The translations under genes were made by a program, and so were the position numbers. From the NCBI RefSeq assembly GCF_022751215.1, contig NZ_JAICDG010000002.1:186001-250000 (forward strand): a stretch of DNA of 64,000 nucleotides, in the 5' to 3' direction. Numbering within the stretch: position 1 is the stretch's first letter; the number at the start of each line of letters is the position of its first letter. Of this stretch, positions 41,285 through 52,492 are shown piece by piece. Origin of the DNA: Actinomadura terrae. Its GTDB lineage: Bacteria > Actinomycetota > Actinomycetes > Streptosporangiales > Streptosporangiaceae. The notes below the pieces were generated by a model, which had not been told where the DNA came from, did no database searches, and was given only the letters and a program-made list of their open reading frames with translations.

Positions 41285-44200
41285 ATGGCGTCCATCGAGG
41301 ATCTTCTGGCCGCGCTGGAGGCGCTCGGCGTCCGGGGCACCGACCGGGAGATCGCCGAGACCCTGTGGCTGGCCGAGCAGTTCGGCTCGGCCGCGCCCGC
41401 GTCCAGGCGCGAACGCGAACGCCGCGCGCCCGCCGAGCCGCCCGAACCCGGCCCCCCGGCACCGCCCCGCCCGCAACTCGGCGAACCCGCCGGGCCGCGC
41501 CCGGTCGAGAACCGCGTCGCGCTCCACCCGCCCGAGCCCGTGATCGAGGGCGCCGCCCGCGAGACCGGCCGCGCCGTGGCCGCCCGCGCGCCCGCCGTCA
41601 CACCGCTGCCCCAGGGCCTCGACATCCTGCGCGCGCTGCGCCCGCTCAAGCGGCGGTTCCCCTCCGACCACGCGCTCGTCCTGGACGAGGACGCCACCGC
41701 CGACCGGGGCGCCGACGAGAAGGTGCTGCTCCCGGTGCTCGTCCCGGAGTCGCGGCGCTGGCTCGGCCTGTCGATCGTGGTCGACGCCGGGCCGTCGATG
41801 GCGGTGTGGCGGTCGCTGGCCCTCGAACTCCGCCGGCTCCTGGAGACGCTCGGAGCGTTCCACGACATACGGCTGTGGTACCTGCGGCGCCTGCCCGGCG
41901 GCGGCCTCGGCCTGCACGCCGGGCCGGGGAGCGGGACCGCGCCGCGCAGCGCCAAACAGATCATCGACCCGTCCGGGCGGCGGCTGACGCTGATGCTGAG
42001 CGACTGCGTCGGCGATATCTGGCACGACGGCGAAGCCCTCAAGGTGCTGGACGACTGGGGGCGCCACGGCCCGGTCGCGATCCTCCAACCATTTCCGCAG
42101 CGCCTCTGGAAACGCACGGGCCTGAACGTCGTCCCGGCGCGTTTCAACGCGTGCGAGGCAGGGGTGCCGAACGCCCGGCTCACGGTGGAAAGGCGCGGCC
42201 GTCGCCCACCTAGCGGCGATGTCCCCGACGGGCAGGGCATTCCCATTCCCGTCCTCGAAATCGAGCCGGAATGGCTCGGGCCCTGGGCGAAACTGCTCGC
42301 CGCGAACGCGCCGGGCGGCATCGACGGCATGGTCGCCTGGACGCGCCCCGTTTCCCAGCCCGTGGATGAGGAACCGCCCGACCTTGTCGTTCCCGGCGAC
42401 CGCGACGCGTCGCCGGAACAGCGGGTCGCCGCGTTCCGGGCCGCGTCACCGCAGGCGTACCGGCTCGCCGGATACCTCTCCACGGTGCCGCTGTCGCTGC
42501 CGGTGATGCGCCTCGTCCAGCAGCTGATGCTGCGCGACAGCCGTCCGTCCCACCTGGCGGAGGTGCTGGACAGCGGCCTGCTGCACATCGTCGGCGAGGC
42601 CGCCGCCGACCCCGACGAGACCCGCTACGCCTTCGACGAGGGCGTCGCCGAGGTGTTGCAGTGCACGATCCGCCGGTCCGAGGCCGTCCGGGTCATCGAG
42701 GAGGTCAACGCCTTCGTCACCGAGCGGCTCGGACAGCCCCGCGCGACCGGCGTGCTCCTGGAAATGCGCGCCGCGCCCGGAGGCCGCGCCCTTTCGCCGT
42801 CCAGCAGGCCGTTCGCCGAGTTCTCCACCGACCTTCTCGGACGCCTCGGCGGCGACTACGCGGAACTGGCCAAGCCCCGTGTCGACGCGCCCCCGCGAAG
42901 AACCCCGCGAACGCTGGTCGAACACGTGGACGCCGTGGTCGTCGGCTCCGGATTCGGCGGCTCCGTCGCGGCGTACCGGCTGGCCGAGGCGGGCCATTCC
43001 GTGGTCCTTCTGGAACGCGGCCGCCCCTACCCGCCGGGCAGCTTCGCCCGCTCGCCGTCCGAACGGGAAAAGGCATTCTGGGAACCGGATGCCCGGCAGT
43101 ACGGACTGTTCGACATCTGGACCTTCGACGGTGGCGACTCGGTCGTGTCGGCGGGCCTTGGCGGCGGTTCGCTGATATCCGCCAACGTCCTGATGCGAAA
43201 GGACGAGCGCTGGTTCGAGTCATGGCCGATCTCGCGGGCCGACCTCGACCCGCATTACGACGCCGTCGAGCGGATGACAGGCGTGACGCCCTACCCGATC
43301 GACCACAGGCCGTACGACGACACCCCGAAGACGCACGCGATGCGGGACGCGGCGTCCGAACTCGGCCTCGACTTCACGCTTCCACCGCTGGCGGTCAGTT
43401 TCGCCGGCGAACCGGGTGGAACTCCGGGCCTCAGCCTGCCCCTCGTCAATCGGGACTTCCCCGACCTGCACGGAATCCCCCGCCGGACCTGCCGGCTGTG
43501 CGGCGAATGCGTCATCGGCTGCAACGACGGTTCGAAGAACACGCTCGACTTCACCTATCTCTCGGCCGCCGCGCACCACGGCGCCGATCTCCGCACGTCC
43601 CACGAGGTGAAGGCGATCCGTCCCCGGCCGGGCGGGGGATACGAGGTCGACTACGTCCACCACGTCGAAACGGAAAAGCGGCGCCCCCGGATCCATACGC
43701 TGTCCTGCGACAAATTGATTCTCGGCGCGGGCGCATACGGGACGACGTACCTGCTGCTGAAGTCCCGCACCGCGTTCCCGGGCCTGAGCGACGCGCTCGG
43801 AACCCGGTTCAGCGGCAACGGCGACCTGCTGACCTTCCTGCAAAGGACCAGGGACAACACCCGGACACGACCGCTCGACGCCAGCCGGGGCCCCGTGACC
43901 ACCAGCGCGATCCGGCTGCCGGACGGCTTCGACGGCTATGTCGAGGACGGCGGCTATCCGAATTTCACCGACTGGCTCGTCCAACCTCTCGACAGCGAAG
44001 TCCAGCGCGTGACGAGGTATCTGACGAGCAGGTTCACCGACTTCCTCACGCGCACGCCGGAATCTCACCTCGCCCGGGAATTGTCGGAGATGATCGGCGA
44101 AGGTGCCCTGTCCGCCGGTGCGCTGCCGCTGGTCGGCATGGGGGACGACGCCGCCGACGGTCGGCTGCGGCTGGAGCGCGGGCGGCTCGCCGCCGACTGG

Positions 44201-45100
44201 ACGACGGAAGGCGGCGAGGCCCACTTCACGCGGCTTCGCCGGACGATGCAGCGTATGGCGCACGTCCTCGGCGCCGAGTACGCCGACAATCCCGCATGGT
44301 TCCGGCCCCGGATTCTCACCATCCACCCCCTGGGCGGCGCGCCCATGGGCCGCCATCCCGGCGAAGGCGTCTGCGACGAGTTCGGCGAGGTCTTCGGATA
44401 TCCGGGCCTCTACATCGCCGACGGCGCCGCGATGCCGGGCGCGGTCGGCTCGAACCCGGCACTGACCATCGCCGCCCACGCCGACCGCATGAGCACGCAC
44501 ATCGCGGAATCGTCCCCGGCCGTCCGGGTCTTCCCCACGTCCGGGAACCCGGACGCGACATCGCTGTCGTTCACCGAGGAACTACAGGGCTATTTCACCT
44601 TCGGCAGGGCCGAACCCCGGGCCGGTGAAATGTCGGCCAAGCGCGAACGGATGACGGTCGAGATCGGCGCGGTCATCGATGACACGAGACGCTTCCTGAG
44701 CGAGCCCGGGCGCCGGGCCGAAGTCGGCGGATGGGTGAGGTACGGGGAGCAGCGATACGGCGTGAAGGGGACCCTCACCATGGATGCCGAGGCCGGGGAC
44801 TCCCAGCAGATGAGGTACCGCCTCTACGACATAGTCGGACACCGGACGCTGGTCATCGAGAGAAGCGTCTCGAACCCTTCGGCGGGGCAACCGGTGAGGC
44901 TTTTCCCGGGCCGGGTCGCGGAAGGCGGGGAGGACGGCGCCCAGGCCACCGGAGCGGGAGTCCTGTATCTCCGGCTCTCGAACTTTGCGCGCGTGCTGAA
45001 CTCTTTCCACACGCGCGGTCCCCACGGCGGCGACGCCATGGACCATGTCGGGCCCCTGCTGTACGGCCCTATGTGGGGGGACTGGGGCCCGAGGGAGTGA
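41285..45100 (+). CDS. SAV_2336-type vWA protein fused to GMC (cholesterol-oxidase-like) oxidoreductase
   Basis: A 1271-residue fusion. Residues 1-130 are a short helical start and a Pro-rich linker. Residues 140-330 form the vWA-like SAV_2336 N-terminal domain: the MIDAS start is DAGPSM at 167 (a DxGxS variant of DxSxS), with LMLSDCVGDIWHDG later. Residues 370-540 are a helical wing. From 548 a complete GMC oxidoreductase begins: GSGFGG at 554-559, His1014 in HPLGGAPMG, Asn1057 in GSNPALTI, plus a CxxCxxCxxxC cluster (736-746). A beta-rich C-terminal domain covers 1098-1245. It starts two bases after the MoxR stop. An effector oxidising a sterol-like or other alcohol substrate is inferred. 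A single uninterrupted frame argues against an assembly artefact. Confidence 0.85.
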   Translation: MASIEDLLAALEALGVRGTDREIAETLWLAEQFGSAAPASRRERERRAPAEPPEPGPPAPPRPQLGEPAGPRPVENRVALHPPEPVIEGAARETGRAVAARAPAVTPLPQGLDILRALRPLKRRFPSDHALVLDEDATADRGADEKVLLPVLVPESRRWLGLSIVVDAGPSMAVWRSLALELRRLLETLGAFHDIRLWYLRRLPGGGLGLHAGPGSGTAPRSAKQIIDPSGRRLTLMLSDCVGDIWHDGEALKVLDDWGRHGPVAILQPFPQRLWKRTGLNVVPARFNACEAGVPNARLTVERRGRRPPSGDVPDGQGIPIPVLEIEPEWLGPWAKLLAANAPGGIDGMVAWTRPVSQPVDEEPPDLVVPGDRDASPEQRVAAFRAASPQAYRLAGYLSTVPLSLPVMRLVQQLMLRDSRPSHLAEVLDSGLLHIVGEAAADPDETRYAFDEGVAEVLQCTIRRSEAVRVIEEVNAFVTERLGQPRATGVLLEMRAAPGGRALSPSSRPFAEFSTDLLGRLGGDYAELAKPRVDAPPRRTPRTLVEHVDAVVVGSGFGGSVAAYRLAEAGHSVVLLERGRPYPPGSFARSPSEREKAFWEPDARQYGLFDIWTFDGGDSVVSAGLGGGSLISANVLMRKDERWFESWPISRADLDPHYDAVERMTGVTPYPIDHRPYDDTPKTHAMRDAASELGLDFTLPPLAVSFAGEPGGTPGLSLPLVNRDFPDLHGIPRRTCRLCGECVIGCNDGSKNTLDFTYLSAAAHHGADLRTSHEVKAIRPRPGGGYEVDYVHHVETEKRRPRIHTLSCDKLILGAGAYGTTYLLLKSRTAFPGLSDALGTRFSGNGDLLTFLQRTRDNTRTRPLDASRGPVTTSAIRLPDGFDGYVEDGGYPNFTDWLVQPLDSEVQRVTRYLTSRFTDFLTRTPESHLARELSEMIGEGALSAGALPLVGMGDDAADGRLRLERGRLAADWTTEGGEAHFTRLRRTMQRMAHVLGAEYADNPAWFRPRILTIHPLGGAPMGRHPGEGVCDEFGEVFGYPGLYIADGAAMPGAVGSNPALTIAAHADRMSTHIAESSPAVRVFPTSGNPDATSLSFTEELQGYFTFGRAEPRAGEMSAKRERMTVEIGAVIDDTRRFLSEPGRRAEVGGWVRYGEQRYGVKGTLTMDAEAGDSQQMRYRLYDIVGHRTLVIERSVSNPSAGQPVRLFPGRVAEGGEDGAQATGAGVLYLRLSNFARVLNSFHTRGPHGGDAMDHVGPLLYGPMWGDWGPRE

Positions 45101-45242
45101 CACCCGCCCGCCGGGGCCAACTTTCGCAAAAGCCCTGGTCAACAGCGGTGTGATCGTGGTTTGGCGCGGCCGCCGTCGGACATGTCGGGCTTTGTGGGCA
45201 TTAGTCCGCCGGGGCTGTGGCCATGGACGAGGGGAGGTTCCG

Positions 45243-45665
45243 ATGACGACCAGAGCCATGCACGAGCGCCCAGAGGCGCGCCACCCGCATCGGACGTCCG
45301 GATGGTTGACGTTCGCGGGCACGCTGGCCATGGTGGTCGGCGCGTTCAACGTCATCGACGGGCTGGTGGCGTTGTTCAACGACGACTACTACCTCGTCGC
45401 CCAGAACAAGATCATGGTCTTCAACTTCACCGCGTGGGGATGGTTCTGGCTGATCCTGGGCGCGATCCAGGTCGCGGTGGGCCTGAGCATCCTGACCGGC
45501 AAGCTGTGGGCCCGCGCGGCCGGCGTCCTGTTCGCGGTGCTCGCCGCGATCGGGCACGTGGCCTTCCTCCAGGCGTATCCGCTCTGGTCGGTGCTGACGA
45601 TCGCGATGTGCGTCCTGCTGATCTACGCGCTCACCGCGCCGCCCGCCGGAGCGACCGGCGCTTAG
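45243..45665 (+). CDS. DUF7144-type four-helix membrane protein
   Basis: A 140-residue membrane protein with four hydrophobic helices: SGWLTFAGTLAMVVGAFNVIDGL, FTAWGWFWLILGAIQVAVGLSIL, WARAAGVLFAVLAAIGHV and LWSVLTIAMCVLLIYAL. The WGW...GxIQ arrangement is typical of the widespread actinobacterial family now called DUF7144. GGGGAGG precedes the ATG at 45243. It follows the conflict cassette by 142 bases, with no sign of coupling. The function is unknown. Confidence 0.82.
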   Translation: MTTRAMHERPEARHPHRTSGWLTFAGTLAMVVGAFNVIDGLVALFNDDYYLVAQNKIMVFNFTAWGWFWLILGAIQVAVGLSILTGKLWARAAGVLFAVLAAIGHVAFLQAYPLWSVLTIAMCVLLIYALTAPPAGATGA

Positions 45666-45687
45666 CCGCAGCCGCCCCTACCCACGC

Positions 45688-45719
45688 GAATCCCCGGGCC
45701 CGGGAGGGCCCGGGGATTC
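45688..45719. terminator. Bidirectional hairpin terminator
   Basis: A perfect 14-base inverted repeat (GAATCCCCGGGCCC and its complement) with a GGGA loop lies between the converging DUF7144 and sulfotransferase genes. Confidence 0.8.
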
Positions 45720-45725
45720 ACGGCG

Positions 45726-46646
45726 TCACGCGTAACCGAGGTGTCCCGCGAGCCTGCCGATCTCCTCGACCATGGCGTGGGGGAGCCCGCAGAACGCCTC
45801 CCGCAGGCTCACGTCCGGCAGGGACGGCGGGAGCGTCTCCGGTGAGCGGAGGGGGTCGTGCTCCCCGGTACCGGCTCCGGCGAAGACCCAGTCCTCGGCG
45901 GGCTTCACCAGGGCGGCGTCGGTGCCGTCCACCCCGAGCCAGTCGAAGATTCCGGGCAGGTGCGCGGCGGGGTCGGTGAGCACCTCCTCGGCGCGCACGC
46001 TGATCGAGCGTCCGGGAGGCAGCGACGCGAGCGCGGACACCGCCCGCAGGTGCCCGCGATACCAGGCGGACGCCCCGCGCTCCAGCAGTTCGCCTTCGCC
46101 GTCGGACGGGAACAGGTCGCGCCACTGCTCCCGCATCGACCGCGCCGTGGTCACCGGATGCCGGACGAGATGGACGTACCGCGCGTCCGGGTACGCCGCG
46201 AAACAGCGCCGGAGCCCCTCGGGGTGCATCAGCGTGTCCGTCGACCTCTCCACCGGAATGCACCGTTCCAGGCGCGCGCGGAGATGGTCGAACAGGCGCG
46301 GCGTCGGCCAGTCGTGGCGTTCTTCGAGCCACCGGCGCGCCCGCTCGACGGCCGGTGCGTCCTGGCGGCCTTCGTGGATCTCGGCGACCGCGCGCAGCGG
46401 TCCGCTCAGCCGGGCCTCGACCCAGCTCTTCGGGAGGTTCGGGCGGCGCGTGCCCTCGTCCAGCAGCTCCGCGACGGTGGTCGCGCCGAACAGCAGCAGC
46501 TCTGGAAATCCGTAGATTCGGTCGTGTCCGGAAAGCAGGGCGACGAGGGCGGTCGAGCACGAGCGTGCCGGGGCGAGGACGAACACGGGGCTTTCCCGGT
46601 TCTCCCGGGCGTGGACGGGGCCTTCTACAGGGGTTGGCGCAGGCAT
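45726..46646 (-). CDS. Sulfotransferase family protein
   Basis: A 306-residue protein with both PAPS-binding signatures: the 5'-phosphosulfate loop VFVLAPARSCSTALVALLSG near residue 22, and the 3'-phosphate motif ARYVHLVRHPVTTARSMREQW near 155. It transfers sulfate from PAPS to a hydroxyl or amine. It diverges from the flavin monooxygenase gene of the beta-tyrosine region, so sulfation of the metabolite is possible, but it may equally mark the region boundary. No PAPS-forming genes are in the window. Confidence 0.8.
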   Translation of the reverse strand: MPAPTPVEGPVHARENRESPVFVLAPARSCSTALVALLSGHDRIYGFPELLLFGATTVAELLDEGTRRPNLPKSWVEARLSGPLRAVAEIHEGRQDAPAVERARRWLEERHDWPTPRLFDHLRARLERCIPVERSTDTLMHPEGLRRCFAAYPDARYVHLVRHPVTTARSMREQWRDLFPSDGEGELLERGASAWYRGHLRAVSALASLPPGRSISVRAEEVLTDPAAHLPGIFDWLGVDGTDAALVKPAEDWVFAGAGTGEHDPLRSPETLPPSLPDVSLREAFCGLPHAMVEEIGRLAGHLGYA

Positions 46647-46990
46647 GACGGCTCCTCGGCCCGCCGCTCCATCATGTGGGCGGCCGGGCGGTCAGGCGAG
46701 CGGGTCGGGGTGGGTCGAGCTCGTCGGGGGCGGGACGGGTCGTCCGGTCGCCGCATTGGATCTGTGGGGGTGGGGGGCGGGTGACCGGGATCATGACCCA
46801 CCCGCATCGTAGGCCGACCGCCCCGGTTTCGGGGGCCGTCTGGCCGATGCGGGGGTTTCGGCTCCCGGGGACCCGGCGCCGTGCGCATTCCGGAAGATGC
46901 CCGGCCCGGTGCGGGGGTGGAAGCGTCGTGTGTGGCGGCCCGGGGCGCCGCCGATCGGTCGTCGTTCGTCGGGTTCGCGAGGAGGATGCG
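46647..46990. other. Divergent intergenic region
   Basis: About 340 G-rich bases between the divergent sulfotransferase and flavin-monooxygenase genes. It must contain both promoters. I see no gene, clear operator or consensus promoter in it. Confidence 0.4.
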
Positions 46991-48163
46991 ATGTTGGCCA
47001 GGGATGCTGTGGGTCAGGACGAGCTGGTCGGGCGTGCCGTGGAGGCGGCGCGCGCGGCGGGGGCGCATGTGGAGTGGTCCGATCGGAATCGTCGGCTGGC
47101 CGATGAGCAGATCCAGATCCTGGCCGACGCGGGGATCTTCAAGCTGCGGACCCCGGCCCGGTTCGGCGGTTACGAGGCCGACACCGCGACGCTGGTGCGG
47201 ATCGGTGCGGAGCTGGGAGCGGTGGACGGGTCGCTGGGCTGGACCGCGCAGGTGTACTGGATTCCGACCTGGATGGTCGGCCACTTCCCCGAGTCGGTGC
47301 AGGAGGAGGTGTTCTCCACCCCCGACGTGCGGGTGTGCGGCACGCTCAGCCCCTCGGGCATGGCCACCGAGGTCGACGGCGGGATCGTCGTGAACGGCCG
47401 GTGGGGGTTCATCACCGGCGCCCATCACGCGCACTGGCAGGAGATCATCGCGGTCGTGGTCAGCGCCGAGGCCGAGCCGATGCCGGTGATGGCGCTGGTC
47501 CCCATGTCCGACCTGGAGGTGGGCGACGACTGGGACACCTACGGGCTGCGCGGCACCGGGAGCGTGAGCACCTCGGCCACCGACCTGTTCATCCCCTCCG
47601 AGCGCGTCGTCCCGCTCGGCGCGGTGCTGGAGGGCCGCTCCGGCGGTGATGGCCCGGCGATGTACCGGGCGCCGCTGGTGCCGGTCGCCTCGGCGTCCTC
47701 GGTCGGTGTCGCGGTCGGCCTGGCCCGCGCCGCCCGGGACCTGTTCGGGGAGCGGCTGCCGAACCGGAAGATCACCTACACCTCCTACGACCGCCAGGGC
47801 GAGGCGCCCGTCACCCACCTGCGGGCCGCGCGCGGCGAGCAGCTGATCGACGAGGCGCGGTTCCACGCCCAGCGGCTGGCCGACCTGGTCGATTCCGGTG
47901 CGGCCTCGGGCACGCCCTGGACGCTGGCCGACCGGGTCGCCGCGCGCGGGATGCTCGGCGCCTCCTGCGGCCGCGCCCGCGAGGCGGTCGAGACGTTCGC
48001 GCAGGCCAGCGGCGGATCCTCGGTGTATCGGGGGGTGTCGATGGGGCAGATCCTGGCCGACGTCCAGGCGGTCAACCTGCACGCGCTGATGAACCCCGAG
48101 ACCAACGCCGAGCTGCACGGCCGGATGCTGTGCGACCAGGAACCCAACACCCTCTACATCTGA
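46991..48163 (+). CDS. Acyl-CoA-dehydrogenase-fold flavin monooxygenase
   Basis: A 390-residue group D flavin monooxygenase. It has an N-terminal helical domain (ADAGIFKLRTPARFGGYEAD), the flavin-site region GSLGWTAQVYWIP, the beta domain VNGRWGFITGAHHAHWQEI, and the C-terminal helical type 2 acyl-CoA-dehydrogenase domain. Relatives hydroxylate phenols or polyketides with reduced flavin from a partner reductase; no reductase is in the window. ATG at 46991 lies five bases after GAGGAGG. It is followed 34 bases later by an O-methyltransferase gene, so the pair could hydroxylate and then methylate one position. Confidence 0.85.
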   Translation: MLARDAVGQDELVGRAVEAARAAGAHVEWSDRNRRLADEQIQILADAGIFKLRTPARFGGYEADTATLVRIGAELGAVDGSLGWTAQVYWIPTWMVGHFPESVQEEVFSTPDVRVCGTLSPSGMATEVDGGIVVNGRWGFITGAHHAHWQEIIAVVVSAEAEPMPVMALVPMSDLEVGDDWDTYGLRGTGSVSTSATDLFIPSERVVPLGAVLEGRSGGDGPAMYRAPLVPVASASSVGVAVGLARAARDLFGERLPNRKITYTSYDRQGEAPVTHLRAARGEQLIDEARFHAQRLADLVDSGAASGTPWTLADRVAARGMLGASCGRAREAVETFAQASGGSSVYRGVSMGQILADVQAVNLHALMNPETNAELHGRMLCDQEPNTLYI

Positions 48164-48197
48164 TGCCACCCACCGGCGGCCCGGGAGGGAGAACACC

Positions 48198-48890
48198 GTG
48201 AGCGGCGCCATTTCGTCCCCCGCGGTCAAGCATGTGCCGGTCAGCGAGGCCATGCGCGCGTATCTGGCGCGCTCGTGCAGTCCCCCGGACGCCGCGCTGA
48301 CCAGCCTGATCGAGAAGACGGCCGCGCTCGGCGACCAGGGGGGCATGATGGTGCCCGCCGAGCAGGCCGCGCTGCTCACCCTGCTCGCCCGGACCGTCGG
48401 CGCGCGGACGGTCGTGGACGTGGGGACGTTCACCGGCCTGTCCGCGCTGGCGTTCGCCCAGGGGCTCGCGCCCGGCGGGACGGTCATCACCTGCGACGTG
48501 TCCGACGAGCACGCCGAGCTGGCGCGCGAGCACTGGGAGCTGGCGGACGTGTCGGACCGTGTCGACTTCCGACTCGGCGCGGCGGGCCGGACGCTCGCCG
48601 CGCTGCCGGACGACCTAGCCGCCGACATCGTCTTCATCGACGCCGACAAGATGAACTACCTGAACTACCACGCGCTGGCCGTGCCGCTGCTGCGGCCGGG
48701 CGGCCTGCTGATCGCCGACAACGTCCTGCTCGACGGCTACGTCATGGACCCCGACCTCGCCGACGACACGCTCATGCGCAGTTGCGCGCGGAAACTCCGT
48801 GAATTCAACGCGGCGCTCGCGTCCGACGACAGGCTCGACACGGTCATGCTGCCCATCGCCGACGGTCTGACCATCGCCCGGAAACGCTGA
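48198..48890 (+). CDS. O-methyltransferase, SafC/CCoAOMT type
   Basis: A 230-residue SAM-dependent catechol-type O-methyltransferase. Motif I is VVDVGTFTGLSALAFAQGL; the metal-binding motif is DIVFIDADKMNYLNYHALAVPLLRPGGLLIADNVL, with the Asp and Asn ligands typical of cation-dependent O-methyltransferases. Maduropeptin's chlorinated aromatic acid carries such an O-methyl group, so methylation of the hydroxylated beta-tyrosine unit is the best inference. The GTG at 48198 follows GGAGGGAG. It ends in a strong terminator shared with the converging carrier-protein gene. Confidence 0.9.
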   Translation: MSGAISSPAVKHVPVSEAMRAYLARSCSPPDAALTSLIEKTAALGDQGGMMVPAEQAALLTLLARTVGARTVVDVGTFTGLSALAFAQGLAPGGTVITCDVSDEHAELAREHWELADVSDRVDFRLGAAGRTLAALPDDLAADIVFIDADKMNYLNYHALAVPLLRPGGLLIADNVLLDGYVMDPDLADDTLMRSCARKLREFNAALASDDRLDTVMLPIADGLTIARKR

Positions 48891-48917
48891 ACGGCACGAC
48901 GGCCGTCCCACGAACGC

Positions 48918-48980
48918 GGGCGGTCCGGATCCTCACCACAAGCTCGGTACCCCCGGATCCGGACCGCCCGTACTTCTTTT
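48918..48980. terminator. Hairpin terminator between converging genes
   Basis: A 15-base perfect inverted repeat (48918-48932 and 48955-48969) with a 22-base loop, followed on the plus strand by a T-rich tract at 48971-48980. It separates the O-methyltransferase and free carrier-protein genes. Confidence 0.8.
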
Positions 48981-48982
48981 CC

Positions 48983-49234
48983 CTAGGCCTTCTGGGCGGT
49001 CGCCGCGACCTCGCGGGCGAGCGTTCCGGCGTCGCAGTCGCCGAAAAGGACGCCGATGTCCAGCACGACCCCGAACTCGTCCTCGACCCGCGCGACGATG
49101 CGGGCCGCGGAGATCGACTGCCCCTGGAGCTCGAAGAACGTGGCGTTCTCCTCGCCCTCGCCGGCGTTCAGCACGTCCGCCCAGATCTTCCTGACCCGGT
49201 CCTCGATCTCCTGCGGACTCAAGGCACCCATCAT
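48983..49234 (-). CDS. Free-standing peptidyl carrier protein (SgcC2-like)
   Basis: An 83-residue carrier protein: IEDRVRKIWADVLNAGEGEENATFFELQGQSISAARIVARVEDEFG. The phosphopantetheine site is Ser40 in the motif ELQGQS, a variant of the usual GGHS/GGDS. In the C-1027 pathway a discrete carrier (SgcC2) holds beta-tyrosine while it is chlorinated and hydroxylated. ATG at 49234 or 49231 follows AGGAAAAGGGAG; the upstream open frame is not coding-like. It diverges from the NRPS gene. Confidence 0.88.
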   Translation of the reverse strand: MMGALSPQEIEDRVRKIWADVLNAGEGEENATFFELQGQSISAARIVARVEDEFGVVLDIGVLFGDCDAGTLAREVAATAQKA

Positions 49235-49430
49235 GCGGCTCCCTTTTCCTCGTGACAATGCCGCCGGTGAACGCGGCGCAGCAGGTCCATCGTCATCGTG
49301 GCCGCGCCGGCCCGGCATCCTGGCGATTGCGCTTTCCCAGGTCGCCCCGCCCGGGAAGTCGCCGCGCAATTCATGAGAAGCGTGCCGGTTCGGCGCCGTG
49401 TGAGGATCCATAACTGTCAAAGGAGGTGAA
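49235..49430. promoter_or_regulatory. Divergent promoter region and strong ribosome site
   Basis: About 195 bases between the carrier-protein and NRPS genes. The NRPS side ends with AAGGAGGTG (49420-49428), a near-perfect complement to the 16S anti-Shine-Dalgarno sequence, two bases before ATG. This indicates high translation of the NRPS. No certain -35/-10 boxes. Confidence 0.5.
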
Positions 49431-52487
<3,057 letters not shown>

Positions 52488-52492
52488 GTTTG

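Noticed and set aside
42880..42930. Frameshift or assembly join creating the vWA-oxidoreductase fusion
   Set aside because: The frame is continuous from 41285 to 45100, both halves are complete, and the linker codons show normal composition. It is kept as a real fusion, though read support cannot be checked here.
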